Shown: in pieces, positions 5,715 through 6,552 of the stretch | Layout: each line of letters opens with the position of its first letter | How positions within the stretch are numbered: the stretch's first letter is position 1 | From: an uncultured Hyphomicrobiales bacterium | GTDB taxonomy: Bacteria > Pseudomonadota > Alphaproteobacteria > Rhizobiales > Aestuariivirgaceae | NCBI GenBank assembly: GCA_903930095.1 | Contig: CAIYXE010000473.1 | Span: 1 to 6,552, forward strand | Reading direction: 5' to 3' | DNA: 6,552 nt | Notes under the pieces: model-generated | What the model saw: only the letters and a program-made list of their open reading frames with translations | What the model was told of the DNA's origin: nothing | Databases searched by the model: none | Program-made: the position numbers and the translations under genes

Positions 5715-6552
5715 AGCACTATCTGGGCGTCGACGTCGGGACCTATGAAACCAAGGGCGTGATCGTCACGGGTGATGGCACGATTGTGGCGCAGGCGGCG
5801 CGCCCCCACCAGATGATCGTGCCGCAGCCGGGCTGGGCGGAGCATGATGCGGAGCGCGACTGGTGGGGCGACTTTGTCTTCGTGACACAGAAGATGCTGG
5901 CCGAGAGCGGCATTGACCCTGCCTCCATCGCCGCCATCGGGGCCAGCGCCATAGGTCCCTGCGTGCTGCCGGTGGACCGAGACGGCAACCCGCTGATGAA
6001 CGGCATTCTCTATGGCGTCGATACGCGCGCCACGGCGGAGATCGCAGAGCTCAACGCGCAGATCGGGGAAGACGTGGTCCTGGCGCATTGCCGCAACGCG
6101 CTGACGACACAGGCGGCGGGCCCCAAGATGCTGTGGCTCAAGCGCAACCGGCCGGAGATCTATGCCAAGGCCTACAAGTTCCTGAATTCGACGTCCTTCA
6201 TCAATTTCCGCCTCACCGGCGCCTATGCCATCGATCACTATTCGGCGGGCAACTCCACGCCCTATTACCTGCCGGACAAACTCGCCTGGAGTGATGAACT
6301 CGCCCCCGGCACCATCCCCATGGAGCGCATGGCGGACCTTTACTGGACGACCGACATCATCGGCCATGTGACGGCGCGCGCGGCGCAGGAGACAGGCCTT
6401 GCCACTGGAACGCCGGTGATCGCCGGCACCATCGATGCCGCTGCCGAGGCGGTGAGCGTGGGCGTGACCGAACCTGGCCAGATGATGATGATGTATGGTT
6501 CGACCATCTTCATCATCGAGATCACGGCGGCGCCCGTGGATGAGCCGCGGCT
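5711..6552 (+). CDS. FGGY-family carbohydrate kinase, N-terminal part
   Basis: The first 280 codons of a kinase that is normally about 480-520 residues; the rest lies beyond the right edge. Members phosphorylate sugars or polyols such as xylulose, ribulose, glycerol or erythritol using ATP. Seen: the ATP phosphate loop GVDVGTYETKG (6-16), PGWAEHDAERDWW (40-52), GASAIGPCVLPVDRDGNPL (77-95), the sugar-binding GILYGVDTRA (98-107), and AGTIDAAAEAVSVG (238-251), where D242 matches the catalytic base, followed by MYGST (261-265). The signature glycines at the C-terminal domain are not in the window, so the subfamily and sugar cannot be set. The ATG at 5711 overlaps the M42 stop as ATGA, so translation is probably coupled; only a weak AGGGAT is found upstream. 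It probably provides the first phosphorylation of the imported substrate. Confidence 0.93.
   Translation, partial: MKHYLGVDVGTYETKGVIVTGDGTIVAQAARPHQMIVPQPGWAEHDAERDWWGDFVFVTQKMLAESGIDPASIAAIGASAIGPCVLPVDRDGNPLMNGILYGVDTRATAEIAELNAQIGEDVVLAHCRNALTTQAAGPKMLWLKRNRPEIYAKAYKFLNSTSFINFRLTGAYAIDHYSAGNSTPYYLPDKLAWSDELAPGTIPMERMADLYWTTDIIGHVTARAAQETGLATGTPVIAGTIDAAAEAVSVGVTEPGQMMMMYGSTIFIIEITAAPVDEPR

Noticed and set aside
5702..6367. A 221-codon minus-strand open frame antisense to the FGGY kinase
   Set aside because: No domain motif; the plus strand has clear kinase motifs and correct operon overlap.
6481..6493. Run of four ATG codons (MMMM) in the FGGY kinase as a microsatellite or phase-variation tract
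   Set aside because: It is short, in frame in multiples of three, and falls where FGGY kinases often have a hydrophobic, Met-rich strand before the GST/GTS motif.

Overview
The window looks like a piece of an alphaproteobacterial chromosome, most likely from the Hyphomicrobiales (Rhizobiales). The DNA is GC-rich, the genes are tightly packed, and the left end carries purC facing away from a DUF1476 gene. DUF1476 is the zeta inhibitor subunit of F1Fo-ATP synthase and is essentially restricted to Alphaproteobacteria. The PurC N-terminus also matches rhizobial PurC closely as far as I can judge by eye.

Layout. Positions 1-542 (minus) hold the N-terminal 180 codons of purC (SAICAR synthetase), cut by the window edge. 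Positions 543-758 are the purC/zeta divergent intergenic region. Positions 759-1082 (plus) encode the zeta subunit. At 1083 a GTG-started HpcH/HpaI-type aldolase gene begins directly after the zeta stop codon and runs to 1856. It converges, with a 4 nt gap, on a two-gene minus-strand unit: a xylose-isomerase-like TIM-barrel protein (2706-3704, TTG start), then a PfkB/ribokinase-type sugar kinase (1861-2709), joined by an ATGA overlap. A 91 bp divergent intergenic region (3705-3795) separates this unit from a plus-strand operon. That operon holds a BtpA/SgcQ-family TIM-barrel protein (3796-4608), an M42-family metallo-aminopeptidase-like protein (4611-5714) and an FGGY-family carbohydrate kinase (5711 to beyond the right edge).

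How the genes fit together. The left part is housekeeping (purine synthesis and ATP synthase control). From 1083 rightwards everything looks like carbohydrate catabolism: two sugar kinases of different folds, a sugar isomerase/epimerase-like barrel, a pyruvate/keto-acid aldolase-like barrel, and the BtpA plus M42 pair. The E. coli sgc cluster also carries a BtpA-family protein (SgcQ) and an M42-like protein (SgcX), and its substrate is unknown to me. Here the pair comes with kinases rather than PTS components. The substrate is therefore probably taken up unphosphorylated, for example by an ABC transporter outside the window, and phosphorylated by the FGGY kinase. The substrate cannot be read from the sequence. 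No RNA genes, mobile elements, CRISPR arrays or convincing terminators were seen.
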